Assembly: GCF_002844275.1 (NCBI RefSeq)
Contig: NZ_NXGX01000001.1
Coordinates: 1-64,000 of the forward strand
Length of the DNA: 64,000 nucleotides
Direction: 5' to 3'
Source: Thalassospira lohafexi
GTDB taxonomy: Bacteria; Pseudomonadota; Alphaproteobacteria; Rhodospirillales; Thalassospiraceae
Part shown: piece by piece, positions 49,645 to 58,421 of the stretch
How positions within the stretch are numbered: the stretch's first letter is position 1
Layout: each line of letters begins with the position of its first letter
The notes under the pieces: generated by a model
What the model saw: only the letters and a program-made list of their open reading frames with translations
Database searches by the model: none
Told to the model about the DNA's origin: nothing
Program-made: the position numbers and the translations under genes

Positions 49645-49677
49645 GCCCCGTACTTCGGTACGGGGCTCTTTTCTTTG
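49645..49677 (+). terminator. UUCG-tetraloop terminator of the gltDB operon
   Basis: GCCCCGTAC (49645-49653) pairs perfectly with GTACGGGGC (49658-49666) around TTCG, followed by TCTTTTCTTT. A very stable classical terminator. Confidence 0.95.
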
Positions 49678-49697
49678 CCGGCAACGGTCGGGGATGC

Positions 49698-49731
49698 AAA
49701 AAGGCGGGTCAGAAATGGCCCGCCTTTTTAT
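49698..49731. terminator. Second terminator, serving the minus-strand small gene
   Basis: AGGCGGGTC (49702-49710) pairs with GGCCCGCCT (49717-49725), with one G-U pair. A-rich left and T-rich right flanks let it act on both strands; it lies just downstream of the minus-strand gene ending at 49759. Confidence 0.85.
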
Positions 49732-49758
49732 ATGGTGCCGCGTAAAGGCACGCGCGCT

Positions 49759-50037
49759 CTAAAGCAGGATGTTGAGGTATGTGCCGCGCCGGGCATTGTG
49801 GTCGATCTGATCAGTGGCGATCAGATTGCGCAGGCGCGCAAGCTGGGCGGCGATAAAGCTGTCAGGCGATGGCTGATCGGGAAGTGACGGAGTCCGTCCA
49901 CGGGCGCGCACCGCGCCATCCTGTCGGGTCGTGCGCGCATCCTGCAGTCCTGTTTGGGATGTTCCAGTACCAATTCTATTGGTGGGCATCTTACCGCTGA
50001 CAATGTGGTTCAGGTTTAAACTGCCTGATCCTACCAT
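49759..50037 (-). CDS. Small protein sharing both termini with the gene at 50145
   Basis: A 92-residue basic, polar protein starting MVGSGSLNLNHIV and ending ARRGTYLNILL. The neighbouring small gene starts MVGSVQGSG and ends GARGTNVNILT, so the two share an MVGS start and an RGTxxNIL tail with little similarity between. That supports the start at 50037; an ATG two codons earlier exists and neither has a strong ribosome binding site. No signal peptide or membrane helix. A terminator follows at 49698. Tails of the form GxxxNI/DI occur in small motility-associated proteins such as YjfB, but that link is tentative. Confidence 0.6.
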   Translation of the reverse strand: MVGSGSLNLNHIVSGKMPTNRIGTGTSQTGLQDARTTRQDGAVRARGRTPSLPDQPSPDSFIAAQLARLRNLIATDQIDHNARRGTYLNILL

Positions 50038-50093
50038 GGGCATCGTGGTTTGTCATGAACAGGACGCTTGCGATGGCTGCTTGCCATTTAGAC

Positions 50094-50120
50094 AGAAAAA
50101 AGGGTGGCGACTGCCACCCC
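50094..50120 (-). terminator. Terminator of the small gene at 50145
   Basis: On the minus strand GGGTGGC/GCCACCC (50102-50108 with 50113-50119, loop of 4) is followed by TTTTTT (A-run 50096-50101). Confidence 0.85.
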
Positions 50121-50144
50121 GGAGGAAGCTAACGAGAGGGAAAA

Positions 50145-50369
50145 TCACGTTAGGATATTAACATTCGTACCGCGTGCGCCGCGCGTTTCGAGCGGCTGGT
50201 GTTCTGTCACAATAGAACCAATGGTTTTGGCAAGGCTGGTTGCCTTGTTAATCGCACCCTCAGCAGCGGCAAACGGCAGTGACGGGCTTGCGCCACCTTG
50301 CGGCGTAATCGCCTCGTTAACAGCCTGTGCTGCGGCACTTAATCCTGAACCCTGAACTGAACCAACCAT
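50145..50369 (-). CDS. Small protein with RGTxxNIL tail
   Basis: A 74-residue protein starting MVGSVQGSGLSAAAQAVNEA and ending GARGTNVNILT, alanine-rich and probably helical in the middle (AAAEGAINKATSLAKTIG). ATG 50369 has GAGGT just upstream, and a dedicated terminator lies at 50094, so it is expressed alone. It shares its first four residues and its C-terminal motif with the product of 49759-50037. Function unknown; the form resembles small motility-linked proteins, which is only a suggestion. Confidence 0.72.
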   Translation of the reverse strand: MVGSVQGSGLSAAAQAVNEAITPQGGASPSLPFAAAEGAINKATSLAKTIGSIVTEHQPLETRGARGTNVNILT

Positions 50370-50657
50370 TCTGACCTCATTACATTACCGGGAGGGGACA
50401 TTTACCCATCGCAGGAGGTGATTAAATCTCTAGCTCCTAGAGTATGGGTTCAGTATGTCAAAAAATGTGATGGCTGTCACACGTGGGCAAGCCCCGTGCA
50501 AATAGGGGTGTGTAACCACGTGCAATACAACGATTTCGCACGGTCAAAATGGAAAGAATTTTTTAACCTTTTGCCAGCGTACCAGCCCAAACGGTGTGAC
50601 AAAGTCCCAAGACTCGACCCCAAAAACCATTGCGAGACCGGTTTTCGTCGATTGTCC

Positions 50658-53015
50658 TTAGGTGCTTTGGCGCTCCGCGCGAAGTGCCAGGGCATCGTGG
50701 ATGGCTTTTTGAAGTTGTGCCGGGCGGAAGGGCTTTTTGATAAACACATAATTGCCCAGAAGCTTATCAAGCTCCTTGCGTGACCGTGCAGGGAAGCCGG
50801 ACATGAAAACAACGGCGTATTGCGGGTTTTGGCGCAATGCTTCGATGATCAATTGTGGGCCACTGCGCCCTGACATGACAACATCGGTCAGGATCACGTC
50901 GATCTTGTTGGTGTCGTCGGTGGATTTAAGGATTTCAAGCGCCTCTTCGGTGCTTTTGGCCGAAACGGCCTTAAATCCGGCATCCTCAAGGATGATGCCC
51001 GCAGTTGTGCGCAACGACTGTTCATCATCAACCACCAGAATGCGTTCGCCATTGCCCGGAATGCTATCGATGACGTCTTTTGACTGGGTTGCTTCCTCGG
51101 TGGCTTCGACGTGCGGTAGATAGACCGAGAAGGTTGTCCCTTCGCCTTCGACCGTTTCTACATTGATAAAGCCATGGGCCTCTTCGACCCAGTTATGCAC
51201 AATCGAAAGTCCAAGCCCCGTCCCCTTGCCCGGTTCCTTGGTGGAAAAGAACGGTTCGAAAATGTTTTCCAGAATATCATCAGGGATGCCCATGCCGGTA
51301 TCCTGCACTGTGATGACAACAAACTTTCCAGAAACATTATCGGGATAGGTTTCTTCATCGTCATCGACACTGCGTTGTGCCAACGGCGCAATCTCAACAC
51401 TGCGCGACGAAATTTGCAGTGTGCCACCGTCAGGCATGGCATCGCGGGCATTGATCGCAAGGTTCAACAGGCAAGCCGAAAGCTGTGTCGGGTCAACGCG
51501 GGTGTGAAGTTCCGGCTCGTTCGACCAGATCTGAAGTTCGATCCGGTGTTCAAGCAACGTGATCAGCAGCTTTTCCATTTCGGAAAAAACGCTGTACACG
51601 CGGACATTGGTTGGCTGATCAATGCGGCGGCGCGAGAACATCAAAAGTTGATCGGCAACACTGGTGGCGCGCTCACCCAGTGAAATCACGTGATCAAGGT
51701 ATTCTTTTACGCGATCCGGGTTGTCGATCTTGGCACGTGCAACTTCGGCAAAACTCAAAATACCCGCAAGGCAGTTGTTAAATTCATGCGCAACCCCACC
51801 GGCCATTTGCCCAACAGCCTCAAGCTTTTGCGACGTTGCCAATTGGCGTTGCAGTGCCTGTTGTTCCTCGGTTGCCCGGCGTTGTGATGTAATGTCACTA
51901 CCCGTACCGCGATACCCTTTGAACGTGCCATCAAGTTCAAAGACTGGAACACCGTTGATGCGCCCAAAGTGCTTTTCGCCTTGGCGCGATGTCCATGAAA
52001 ATTCGATGTTCTGGAACGCCATATGGGCCGACAAGCGCGAATTAAGATACCGCCATCCATCCTGATCTTCTGAATGAAGTCCCAGTTTGTCAAAAGACTG
52101 ACCTTGCGGCGATCCGTTGATTTCTTCGATCAGCTGATAGAATTTATAGGACGCAAAAGCGATTTTAAGGTCCGCCCCCATTTCCCAGTACCAGTCGGCC
52201 GATGACAGGGTGAAATCGCGAAAGCGTTCTTCGCTATCGCGTAAGGCGTCCTGCGCGATCTGATGCTGGAGGGTGCGTCGCTCAAGGCTTTCGGCCATGG
52301 CATTAAGGCCGCGTTCCAGCGTGCCGATTTCGTCCCGTCCCATCGGGGTCAGCCGCGAACTTAGCTTGCCAATCTGGATGTTATTCACAAACTGGGCTGC
52401 CGTAATCAGGCGCTTAAGCACGGTTTGCTGGGTAAACAGAAAAATCAGTGCCGATGTCAGCAAGATGCACATGGCAGAACCAATGAGCAAAACCGACTGC
52501 ATCTGCCGCTGGCTTGCTTCAAGGCCTTCGGTCGATACCTTGAAATAGGCATACATAAACGGCTGATTGGCATTAAGCGTAAACAGCGGGGTTATACTGA
52601 CCATGTTACGGCCACTGCTGTCATCGCTGGTAAACAGGACCTCCTCGGTCATGTCGGCGCGCAATTCATCCTTGGGGAAATCGGGCAGGTCCTTGACCGA
52701 ACGGCCGATCATCATAGGATCCATCGTGTGATAGATGGTCCCATCAAAACCGATCGCCATTGCCTCCTGCACATGCGGACCCAGCAGAAGTTCCATCTGC
52801 TCTGGATCGCTGATGACCGAGATTTTAAGCTGCTCGTCCTGAATTAATCGACCGGGTGCGCTGATTTGTTCGGCAATGCGTCGATCAATTTCCGCGCCAA
52901 AATACTGAACATAATACCCGCCAAAAAGCCCGAGCAGAATGGTCTCAACGATCACAATCGAAAGTGCGATCTTGAAAACCAGACTGCCGATCATCCGGTC
53001 CAACAGCTTCTTCAC
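50658..53015 (-). CDS. Hybrid sensor histidine kinase with PAS and receiver domains
   Basis: The 785-residue membrane kinase has, in order: a membrane helix (about 13-35), a periplasmic sensor region, a second helix (about 178-198), a HAMP linker ([20 protein letters not shown]), a PAS domain ending in [12 protein letters not shown], a HisKA domain with the phospho-histidine in [14 protein letters not shown], an HATPase domain ([32 protein letters not shown]), and a C-terminal receiver with Asp in [12 protein letters not shown] and Lys in FIKKPF. The start is GTG 53015 with GGGGGA upstream. It lies 51 bp after a solute-binding protein gene, its likely partner. Confidence 0.93.
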   Translation of the reverse strand: MKKLLDRMIGSLVFKIALSIVIVETILLGLFGGYYVQYFGAEIDRRIAEQISAPGRLIQDEQLKISVISDPEQMELLLGPHVQEAMAIGFDGTIYHTMDPMMIGRSVKDLPDFPKDELRADMTEEVLFTSDDSSGRNMVSITPLFTLNANQPFMYAYFKVSTEGLEASQRQMQSVLLIGSAMCILLTSALIFLFTQQTVLKRLITAAQFVNNIQIGKLSSRLTPMGRDEIGTLERGLNAMAESLERRTLQHQIAQDALRDSEERFRDFTLSSADWYWEMGADLKIAFASYKFYQLIEEINGSPQGQSFDKLGLHSEDQDGWRYLNSRLSAHMAFQNIEFSWTSRQGEKHFGRINGVPVFELDGTFKGYRGTGSDITSQRRATEEQQALQRQLATSQKLEAVGQMAGGVAHEFNNCLAGILSFAEVARAKIDNPDRVKEYLDHVISLGERATSVADQLLMFSRRRIDQPTNVRVYSVFSEMEKLLITLLEHRIELQIWSNEPELHTRVDPTQLSACLLNLAINARDAMPDGGTLQISSRSVEIAPLAQRSVDDDEETYPDNVSGKFVVITVQDTGMGIPDDILENIFEPFFSTKEPGKGTGLGLSIVHNWVEEAHGFINVETVEGEGTTFSVYLPHVEATEEATQSKDVIDSIPGNGERILVVDDEQSLRTTAGIILEDAGFKAVSAKSTEEALEILKSTDDTNKIDVILTDVVMSGRSGPQLIIEALRQNPQYAVVFMSGFPARSRKELDKLLGNYVFIKKPFRPAQLQKAIHDALALRAERQST

Positions 53016-53066
53016 GCGGTTATTTTCCCCCTGTCCTCACTCCGCAGAGTGACACATCTTATCTTC

Positions 53067-54980
53067 CTAATCTATGTAGTACTGACTAGGATTTGTAGGT
53101 GCCGGCGTTGCATAGCTCCAGGCAGCAGGCATGATCTTTGGAACGTTATGAAAGTTCTTGGCAACCACGCCTTTGCGATTAAGCGGAAGCGCAATTCCCA
53201 TAACGTAAAACTGATCGACGCTGATGTCGAGAATATCGCGCATGAGTTGCGCTTGTTTTTCTGCATTTGCCGTGGCCTTTAGCTGATCATAAAGCGCAAG
53301 TTGCTTCTGAACGGCTTCTGGCGGGGTGATTGCACTGGGGCTTTCGGGATTGGCATACCAATTGGACCAGCCGGTTGCGAACCACGAAGATTCCGCAGAT
53401 ACCGGAAGGTAGTTGATCGGGATCACCATGGCATCAAGGCCGCCATCACCACCCCATGCACTGGCGTGATGATTGTTGTTTTGACGGTTTGCGACAAAAA
53501 CATCTCGGGCAAGATTGCGTGCCGTGACATCAATGCCAATATCGCGCCAGTATTGGACAACGGCATTGAGCATATCAAAGCGGTCGGACCCTTCTGTATC
53601 AATCATAAACGACAGACGCTTGCCATCGGGGCGCAGAAGGAAACCTTCGTCGTCTCTATGTGTCAGGTTTGCCTTTGCCAGATAGTCTGTCGCCAGCTCG
53701 GGATCATGATTGATGAATTGCCGGGCAAGAACCGTATGATACAGCGGGCTTTCGGGACGTGGTGCCGCTTGATGCGGCAGGGCTCCGGGGGTGAAGCGTC
53801 CAATGATGGCTTCGCGGTCGATGGCGTGGGACAGGGCTATGCGGAAGTTCTTGTTCTGGAAAATCTTGCGCAGAACAGTGTCCTTGTCATTAAGGTTCAA
53901 GGACAAGGTCAGCGCATTCATGTCGCTTTCAATTAATGTAAACGGCTGCAGGTTATCATTGGCCGCCAGAACTTCGTCGGCACGTGTGCTGACGTGACGT
54001 TCCTGCATATTGACCTGTCCGGCAATGGCCGCATCACCTGCCGCACTTTTTGACGACACCAACGTGAATGATACCTGATCAATATAGGGCAGTTGACGTC
54101 CGGTAGGATCGATTTTCCAGTAATACGGGTTACGTTTGGCGATCAGTGGATCATCTTCGCCGTAGATGCCGGTCAGAACCCACGCATTCAGCGTTGGAAC
54201 GTCCGGATTTTGCCAGCGGCTCGGGTCGTCAATCGTTCCGGGAACGCCAAAAACGGCGATAAACCGTTCTTTCCAACCTGCAAATCCTTGCGCGCGTGCT
54301 TCTTCATCCGCGTTGGCATTATATTTCGGCAACAGCGGTTTTAGAAAGTGGGCGGGATAACTCACCGGCTCAACCCCTTCGGGGCGGGCAAGGGCGGTTG
54401 GGAAAAGGCCATAAGGGGTACTAAACCGGAATGCGACAGTCGTTTCATCGATTTTATCGACTGTTACTGGATTGCCATCGGAATTAAGCCATTCGGGCAC
54501 GTTTTCGGCAAAGGCCGGGTTGTTCAGGATGTCTTCGTACCAGAAAATAATGTCATCAACGCCAAACGGCGCGCCGTCAGACCACCGCATGCCCGGACGC
54601 AGACGAAAGAAAAACTCCGTCGCATCGCTGCTGGGCTGAAAGGACAACGCGACATTGGGCACTGTTGTCGTCCATTGCGGTGTCCAGCGCAGAAGCGGTT
54701 CATAGCCAATGTTGCGGATCAGAAGTGCATGGTCGCGCTGGTCGCGCTGGGCCATCTTCCATGTGCCGCCATAAACGCCCGCTTTGTCGTTCGGGGTCAC
54801 GATCATCGGTGTCGTCGGAAGACGCTGATCAACCGGCGGCAGCGTGCCGTCCTTGACTTGGGTTTCAAGCATCGGGGCTTCGCCAAAATCAGCAGCATCT
54901 GACTTTGGCAGGTCAATCAGCATGACCGCCAAAACGCCAAACAAGATGCCAAACAAGATGTATGTGTAGTGTCTGACCAA
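53067..54980 (-). CDS. Family 5 extracellular solute-binding protein
   Basis: A 637-residue periplasmic binding protein of the oligopeptide/nickel class, with a hydrophobic N-terminal helix (YTYILFGILFGVLAVMLI) that may be a signal peptide or an uncleaved anchor. Class motifs include FRLRPGMRWSDGAPFGVDDI, ALSHAIDREAII and NAVVQYWRDIGIDVTARNL. The start is probably TTG 54980. A 12-bp tandem duplication (54936-54959) doubles ILFG in the helix. No permease or ATPase genes adjoin it; instead the hybrid kinase follows by 51 bp, suggesting it may present a ligand to the kinase, though a remote transporter is possible. Confidence 0.88.
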   Translation of the reverse strand: MVRHYTYILFGILFGVLAVMLIDLPKSDAADFGEAPMLETQVKDGTLPPVDQRLPTTPMIVTPNDKAGVYGGTWKMAQRDQRDHALLIRNIGYEPLLRWTPQWTTTVPNVALSFQPSSDATEFFFRLRPGMRWSDGAPFGVDDIIFWYEDILNNPAFAENVPEWLNSDGNPVTVDKIDETTVAFRFSTPYGLFPTALARPEGVEPVSYPAHFLKPLLPKYNANADEEARAQGFAGWKERFIAVFGVPGTIDDPSRWQNPDVPTLNAWVLTGIYGEDDPLIAKRNPYYWKIDPTGRQLPYIDQVSFTLVSSKSAAGDAAIAGQVNMQERHVSTRADEVLAANDNLQPFTLIESDMNALTLSLNLNDKDTVLRKIFQNKNFRIALSHAIDREAIIGRFTPGALPHQAAPRPESPLYHTVLARQFINHDPELATDYLAKANLTHRDDEGFLLRPDGKRLSFMIDTEGSDRFDMLNAVVQYWRDIGIDVTARNLARDVFVANRQNNNHHASAWGGDGGLDAMVIPINYLPVSAESSWFATGWSNWYANPESPSAITPPEAVQKQLALYDQLKATANAEKQAQLMRDILDISVDQFYVMGIALPLNRKGVVAKNFHNVPKIMPAAWSYATPAPTNPSQYYID

Positions 54981-55453
54981 TTCCCGATACCCCTATCGTC
55001 GTACTTTAATGTCCGAACGTATCTATTGCGCTATCCAAAGGTGGTGGATACTGCGTGGGAGCTAAAAGGTAAATAGAGCAGTCTGTGAATTAAACCCTAA
55101 AATGACTCTGGTATGATTCTTTAGCGCAAAAATCATTCGGAAAATCTGCAGTTTAACTGCGCTGCACATAGTTTTCTTCGGCTGTGGCTTCACATTACAG
55201 GCTGTTAAAGCCACAGAAACTGGTGGTGACGGATCACTTTAGAAATATGCGTTAAAGCCGTAGCAGCTTACTTGCAACTTTGCGCTGCGCTCATGCGGCA
55301 CTGCGCCATAAATAGGTTATTAAACTAAAGTTTAATAACGGCTAAATTAGGAACTTTGCGGGTAAATGGCAGTTAACATGCATTGGGCCCGTCAAGCAGG
55401 CAACGAGTCGCATAGTGTGCTATTGTGCAAACGCAGTGGAGAATATCAGGTTC
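54981..55453. other. AT-rich intergenic region with several perfect dyads
   Basis: This 473-bp divergent region contains GTTATTAAACT (55316-55326) facing AGTTTAATAAC (55329-55339) across AA, a perfect 11-bp inverted repeat. It also contains GCAGTT-T-AACTGC (55148-55160) and CTGTGGCTT (55182-55190) with AAGCCACAG (55208-55216). No gene is evident. The first dyad looks like an operator; the last could be an RNA hairpin. Confidence 0.5.
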
Positions 55454-55759
55454 ATGGCACCGTCGAAAGAGCAGGAAAATAGCACTTCAACAGGTTCATT
55501 TATGAATGGACCAAAACCTGCTGCGCCAATCCCGAAATATGAACCCGGTACAGACCCGATCTTAAAGGACCGGTTGCGCAATACGTCATCAGTGACCCCG
55601 GTACAGTCGGTGCCATCGACCGTCGAAGACGATGGTTTTACCGTGGCCGGTGTTGAAGGACGCATTGATCGTAGGAAAGCCAATGTTGCTGGAAAACTGG
55701 TGGATACAGACCCTGATCAGGCGCTTCGTGTAATCCGAAACTGGCTGATGCAAGAATAG
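55454..55759 (+). CDS. Small protein with FliF C-terminal-tail-like motif
   Basis: A 101-residue protein. The first ~70 residues are polar, proline-rich and probably disordered (PKPAAPIPKYEPGTDPI). The end reads VDTDPDQALRVIRNWLMQE, which follows the pattern D-x-DP-x5-VIR-x-W of the C-terminal tail of the flagellar MS-ring protein FliF (enteric FliF ends NDPRVVALVIRQWMSND), the part that binds FliG. No other FliF domain or membrane helix is present. The start is ATG 55454; the frame also runs upstream without support. It may bind FliG or a similar partner. No flagellar genes are nearby. Confidence 0.72.
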   Translation: MAPSKEQENSTSTGSFMNGPKPAAPIPKYEPGTDPILKDRLRNTSSVTPVQSVPSTVEDDGFTVAGVEGRIDRRKANVAGKLVDTDPDQALRVIRNWLMQE

Positions 55760-55775
55760 CAGGAATAAAAACCCG

Positions 55776-55798
55776 TCGGTGTTGGACCTCAACATCGA
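55776..55798 (+). other. Hairpin downstream of the FliF-tail-like gene
   Basis: TCGGTGTTG (55776-55784) pairs with CAACATCGA (55790-55798), with one G-U pair and a 5-nt loop. No T-run follows, so it may be a weak or factor-dependent terminator. Confidence 0.45.
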
Positions 55799-55929
55799 CA
55801 CCGCGTGATTGTTGTCGATACTTCTTGGGATTTATCAACGGCTTTGACATTCTGATCCCTTGCCAACCGTGATGCCCTGTCCGTTTATGTGATGGATGTG
55901 CATCGTGCGACGGTGCCAAGGGGGAATGA

Positions 55930-57144
55930 ATGACCAACTTCGAACAACTTATTTCAGATCAGTTTTGCGCGTTTGATGCCAACTATCTGTCGCAACAGGC
56001 AACATTTGAAGCACAGCTCGCACCGCTTCAGGACAAGCTGATTGCGATCCAGAAAACCGGAAACAGCATGGCCGCATCCGATCAGCAAATGATCGAATGC
56101 AAATGGTTGCTGTCCTATACCGCCGACTGGAAAACGCTAGCGGTCAAACTGGCGGCATTTGAAAAATCCCTTGATAACCGTGATCAGGATTGGGCCAGTC
56201 AGCAGGTCGCAATCGATGGTTCCTGGGGGCCTTGCTATGATCAATGGTTCCTCAAGGTTGATGCGATGATTGATGCGGTCAATACGTTGGCCGATCAGGG
56301 GAAAGCACCGCAATATCCGCTCCTGTTCCTCGCCCCGATTGCGACACCGCAAAAGATGGTCGCGTGGCTGGAAAGCCAGAAAACGTCACACATCTTTGCC
56401 GATGGGTTGGATCGTCGCGATGCCTTGGGGGCTGTCACCGCGACCTTGTCGCAGATGTGTTTCAAAAGTGAAATTCACGATTATTTCCAAACCTATGTGA
56501 AGGGTTTTGACCTTAGTGATGACTATATCGCGGCCTACAAGAAATGGCTCGATGACTGGCAGGATGGGCAAAGTGGCTATTGGGGCGGATGGTTTGCAAC
56601 TGCGTCGGATGGTGTGTTGAAAAGCCCCGACCTCAGCCTGACGTTCCATAATATTTCCTATCAGCACGGCAAGGTCGATTTATGGGTGGAGATTTTTGCA
56701 ACCACGCTTGCGATCCGCGATCAGGCTTATCCTTTTGGCTGGAAGCACAACGATGATTTCAACAATCACAACAATTACGATGTGACAAAGATCTTTGACC
56801 TTGGTTGGTCTCAGGTCGATGACGCATCGCAAAAGGCGGCATCAGATGACATCAGTATGGTTCTTGACTGGTGTTTGACCAAATCCATGACGCCAGATGG
56901 CGGTTTCATTGATGATCCGACCTTCTATAATTCCGTCGGGGCGGCCTATTATTACGGTGTCTCATTCCTTGATCAGGCGGGATATTTCGCAACAACCAGA
57001 CCGTTCTGGACGGACAAACCGTTTGCCGATGGACCCGCGCTTTGTTGCAAAATTCAGAAGAAAATCAAATCCGAAGGCCTGGATGATGCCGAAGCCAAGG
57101 CCGCATTGGAAAAGCTTGTCGATGCCTGCGGAAATTGCACCTGA
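55930..57144 (+). CDS. Uncharacterised 404-residue cytoplasmic protein
   Basis: I do not recognise this protein. It starts MTNFEQLISDQFCAFDANYL, is rich in aromatic residues and aspartate, and has no signal peptide or membrane helix. The N-terminal ~110 residues are helical. The rest has repeated WxxW/GGW and helix-turn patterns (SGYWGGWFATASDG; LSLTFHNISYQHGKVDLWVE), which recall alpha/alpha-barrel proteins such as glycan-active or cyclase folds, but this is weak. The end is cysteine-rich (ALCCK...DACGNCT), perhaps binding metal. A 13-C tract begins 10 nt after the stop. Confidence 0.72.
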   Translation: MTNFEQLISDQFCAFDANYLSQQATFEAQLAPLQDKLIAIQKTGNSMAASDQQMIECKWLLSYTADWKTLAVKLAAFEKSLDNRDQDWASQQVAIDGSWGPCYDQWFLKVDAMIDAVNTLADQGKAPQYPLLFLAPIATPQKMVAWLESQKTSHIFADGLDRRDALGAVTATLSQMCFKSEIHDYFQTYVKGFDLSDDYIAAYKKWLDDWQDGQSGYWGGWFATASDGVLKSPDLSLTFHNISYQHGKVDLWVEIFATTLAIRDQAYPFGWKHNDDFNNHNNYDVTKIFDLGWSQVDDASQKAASDDISMVLDWCLTKSMTPDGGFIDDPTFYNSVGAAYYYGVSFLDQAGYFATTRPFWTDKPFADGPALCCKIQKKIKSEGLDDAEAKAALEKLVDACGNCT

Positions 57145-57153
57145 ATATGTGTG

Positions 57154-57166
57154 CCCCCCCCCCCCC
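57154..57166. repeat. Homopolymeric tract of 13 C
   Basis: Thirteen consecutive C residues lie between the unknown gene (stop at 57144) and the DksA-like gene (start 57263). Tracts of this length slip during replication and can vary promoter spacing; they are also a common site of sequencing error. Confidence 0.9.
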
Positions 57167-57262
57167 GGTCGCGACTTTAAATCTGCACAAAGGGGTTGGC
57201 GAAAGACCGATGCCCCACCCCATATAAGAAAAGAAGAACAACAACACATTACGAGGTTCGCG

Positions 57263-57622
57263 ATGACAGATCGTAAAGATATTGATCTTGCTGAACTGCG
57301 CACACGGCTTGAAACCCGGCGCGCAGAGCTGTTGGCACATTCCAGCCATTCAGAAGATTACCGTAAGCCCGTCGAGCTTGATCAACAGGCGGTCGGGCGT
57401 CTGTCACGCATGGACGCACTACAAAACCAGCAAATGCATCTTGAACAGGAACGCCGACGTGCTGCCGAACTGGCCCGGATTGAAAAAACGCTGACCCGGA
57501 TGGATCAGGATCAATACGGCCATTGTCATAACTGCGGTGACGATATTGAACTCAAACGTCTGGAATTTGACCCGACCACGCCATTGTGTGTTGAGTGTGC
57601 GGATCGGGTCAGCCATGTCTGA
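57263..57622 (+). CDS. DksA/TraR-type C4 zinc-finger protein
   Basis: The 119-residue protein has an N-terminal coiled-coil hairpin (AELRTRLETRRAELLAHSSH; QMHLEQERRRAAELARIEK) and a C-terminal zinc finger with cysteines in CHNCGDDIELKRLEF and PTTPLCVEC, the architecture of DksA/TraR proteins that insert into the RNA polymerase secondary channel. It is shorter than true DksA and closer to the short TraR/YbiI-like group, so a role in the stringent response is not assured. ATG 57263 has GAGG 6 nt upstream. The frame extends far upstream through the poly-C tract without a stop, but that part is not protein-like. Confidence 0.87.
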   Translation: MTDRKDIDLAELRTRLETRRAELLAHSSHSEDYRKPVELDQQAVGRLSRMDALQNQQMHLEQERRRAAELARIEKTLTRMDQDQYGHCHNCGDDIELKRLEFDPTTPLCVECADRVSHV

Positions 57623-57684
57623 TTGGACGATATGATTGGCACAATGGGGCCTTCCCCTAAAATAAGTGAAACGGGAGAAGCCAT

Positions 57685-58419
57685 TTGTCGGCTTTTGGGC
57701 AACATAACCGACTGAACGTGCTTGCCGTAATGGTCGTGGCAAGTGTGATGTTTGCAATTATGGCACTTCCCAAACTCACGGTCGCCCAAACCAGTGGCTG
57801 CGGGCCGGTGCAGACGCCGTCAACGACTCTTGAGTTTATTCAGATGGACCCGATGCTGGACCGGCATCGTTCGGTGCGCTGGCTTAACAGTCGGGCAGGC
57901 GGCAGTCCGCGGTATCTTGTGACCGGACTCACCGAATATGAAATGCGCGCGTCGTTTAACATGCGTCTTGAGCCCCGCGAAGCTGGCTTTGGGCGGTACT
58001 GCCTGACGCCTGTAACGGTTAATCCGCGGGTCGAGGTCGTCAAACATCTTGTCTATGTCGCATCCGAACTTGAACGCGGAAGCTGTGAATATAATGTCGT
58101 TTACGCCCACGAAGGCGAACACGTTAAAATCAATCAGGGGATGGAAGCCGATATTCAGGCCTCTCTTGACGACATGGTGGGCGATATCACCCGTACGGTT
58201 GCCGCAATGCCGCCGATGTCTGGGGAAAATGTCGCACGGTCGATCAAAAGGTTGCTGTCGGAATATGGGCGTGAATTCAAACGGCGTCTTAACGATATTG
58301 ACCGCAGCCGCCGCGAAGATCACAAACGCATCGATACCCCCGAACAATATGACAAACTGTCACGGGCATGCGGACCGAACTCGGCATTCGATACGGTTCT
58401 GCCCCGCGCAGCACGCTAG
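57685..58419 (+). CDS. Secreted protein with HExxH metalloprotease-like motif
   Basis: A TTG at 57685, with GGGAG 7 nt upstream, gives a signal-peptide-like N-terminus (LNVLAVMVVASVMFAIMALP, probable cleavage after TVAQ). The 244-residue protein contains VVYAHEGEHVKINQGM, an exact HExxH zinc-binding motif, within a DUF922-like context (YEMRASFNMRL; CEYNVVYAHEGEH). It may be a periplasmic zinc protease, though the third metal ligand is not obvious to me. Four cysteines could form disulfides. It converges on the NarL-type regulator and follows the DksA-like gene by 62 bp. Confidence 0.7.
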   Translation: MSAFGQHNRLNVLAVMVVASVMFAIMALPKLTVAQTSGCGPVQTPSTTLEFIQMDPMLDRHRSVRWLNSRAGGSPRYLVTGLTEYEMRASFNMRLEPREAGFGRYCLTPVTVNPRVEVVKHLVYVASELERGSCEYNVVYAHEGEHVKINQGMEADIQASLDDMVGDITRTVAAMPPMSGENVARSIKRLLSEYGREFKRRLNDIDRSRREDHKRIDTPEQYDKLSRACGPNSAFDTVLPRAAR

Positions 58420-58421
58420 GC

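Noticed and set aside
54936-54959. 12-bp tandem duplication in the solute-binding protein gene
   Set aside because: It simply duplicates ILFG in a hydrophobic helix in frame; noted in the gene entry but not a separate signal.
56897-57262. Long upstream extension of the DksA-like frame through the poly-C tract
   Set aside because: It overlaps the preceding gene in another frame, its product is not protein-like, and a good ribosome binding site precedes ATG 57263.
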